Shown: in pieces, positions 63,991 to 64,000 of the stretch
Layout of the letters: the number at the start of each line of letters is the position of its first letter
How positions within the stretch are numbered: the stretch's first letter is position 1
Origin: Sinotaia quadrata
Lineage: Eukaryota; Mollusca; Gastropoda; Architaenioglossa; Viviparidae
Assembly: GCA_028829895.1 (NCBI GenBank)
Contig: CM054177.1
Coordinates: 29,277,564 to 29,341,563, forward strand
Length of the DNA: 64,000 bases
Direction: 5' to 3'
Translations under genes and position numbers: made by a program
The notes under the pieces: model-generated
Databases searched by the model: none
Seen by the model: only the letters and a program-made list of their open reading frames with translations
What the model was told of the DNA's origin: nothing

Positions 63991-64000
63991 TATAAAAAAC

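Overview
The window is nuclear DNA of an animal. Genes are split into short exons with GT-AG introns of 0.3 to 8 kb, the background is AT-rich, and minisatellites, microsatellites and decayed eukaryotic transposons are everywhere. The repeat load and protein divergence suggest a lophotrochozoan, most likely a mollusc, but nothing fixes the species. There are no bacterial, plasmid or phage features.

Two genes could be assembled exon by exon with matching splice phases, both on the minus strand and both incomplete. (1) 1-29253 is the 5' part of a germinal-centre-kinase-type MAP4K (MAP4K3/MAP4K5-like): start codon, complete kinase domain and the beginning of the linker in 12 exons. The regulatory C-terminal part lies beyond base 1. 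(2) 47030-63451 is the 3' part of an ABCA-subfamily full transporter in 18 exons: tail of nucleotide-binding domain (NBD) 1, a long Ser-rich linker, membrane domain 2, NBD2 and a C-terminal tail to the stop. TMD1 and most of NBD1 lie beyond base 64000.

MAP4K introns hold a decayed piggyBac transposase, a pogo/Tigger-like element with intact ends, a small hAT element with a perfect 8-bp target duplication, a second hAT-like element, a Ty3/Gypsy integrase fragment, and a dead partial copy of exon 2.

The region between the genes (29.3-47 kb) has no convincing host gene. It holds stacked minisatellites, a broken MULE transposase (FLYWCH type) whose coding sequence has expanded into about 17 tandem copies of a 55-bp unit, tRNA-like SINE pieces, a four-copy array of POU-type octamers, and a 1.7-kb solo-LTR-like element with TG...CA ends and a perfect 5-bp target duplication. 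An inverted truncated relative of that element lies in an ABCA intron.

The most unusual pattern is in the ABCA gene. At least seven exon edges are themselves part of an intronic minisatellite, so splice acceptors or donors, with 10-31 nt of neighbouring exon, are copied 3 to 9 times into the intron. The gene also shows a probable GC-AG intron, a degenerate NBD2 signature (LSEGV) beside intact Walker motifs, and a foldback element with 93-bp arms.
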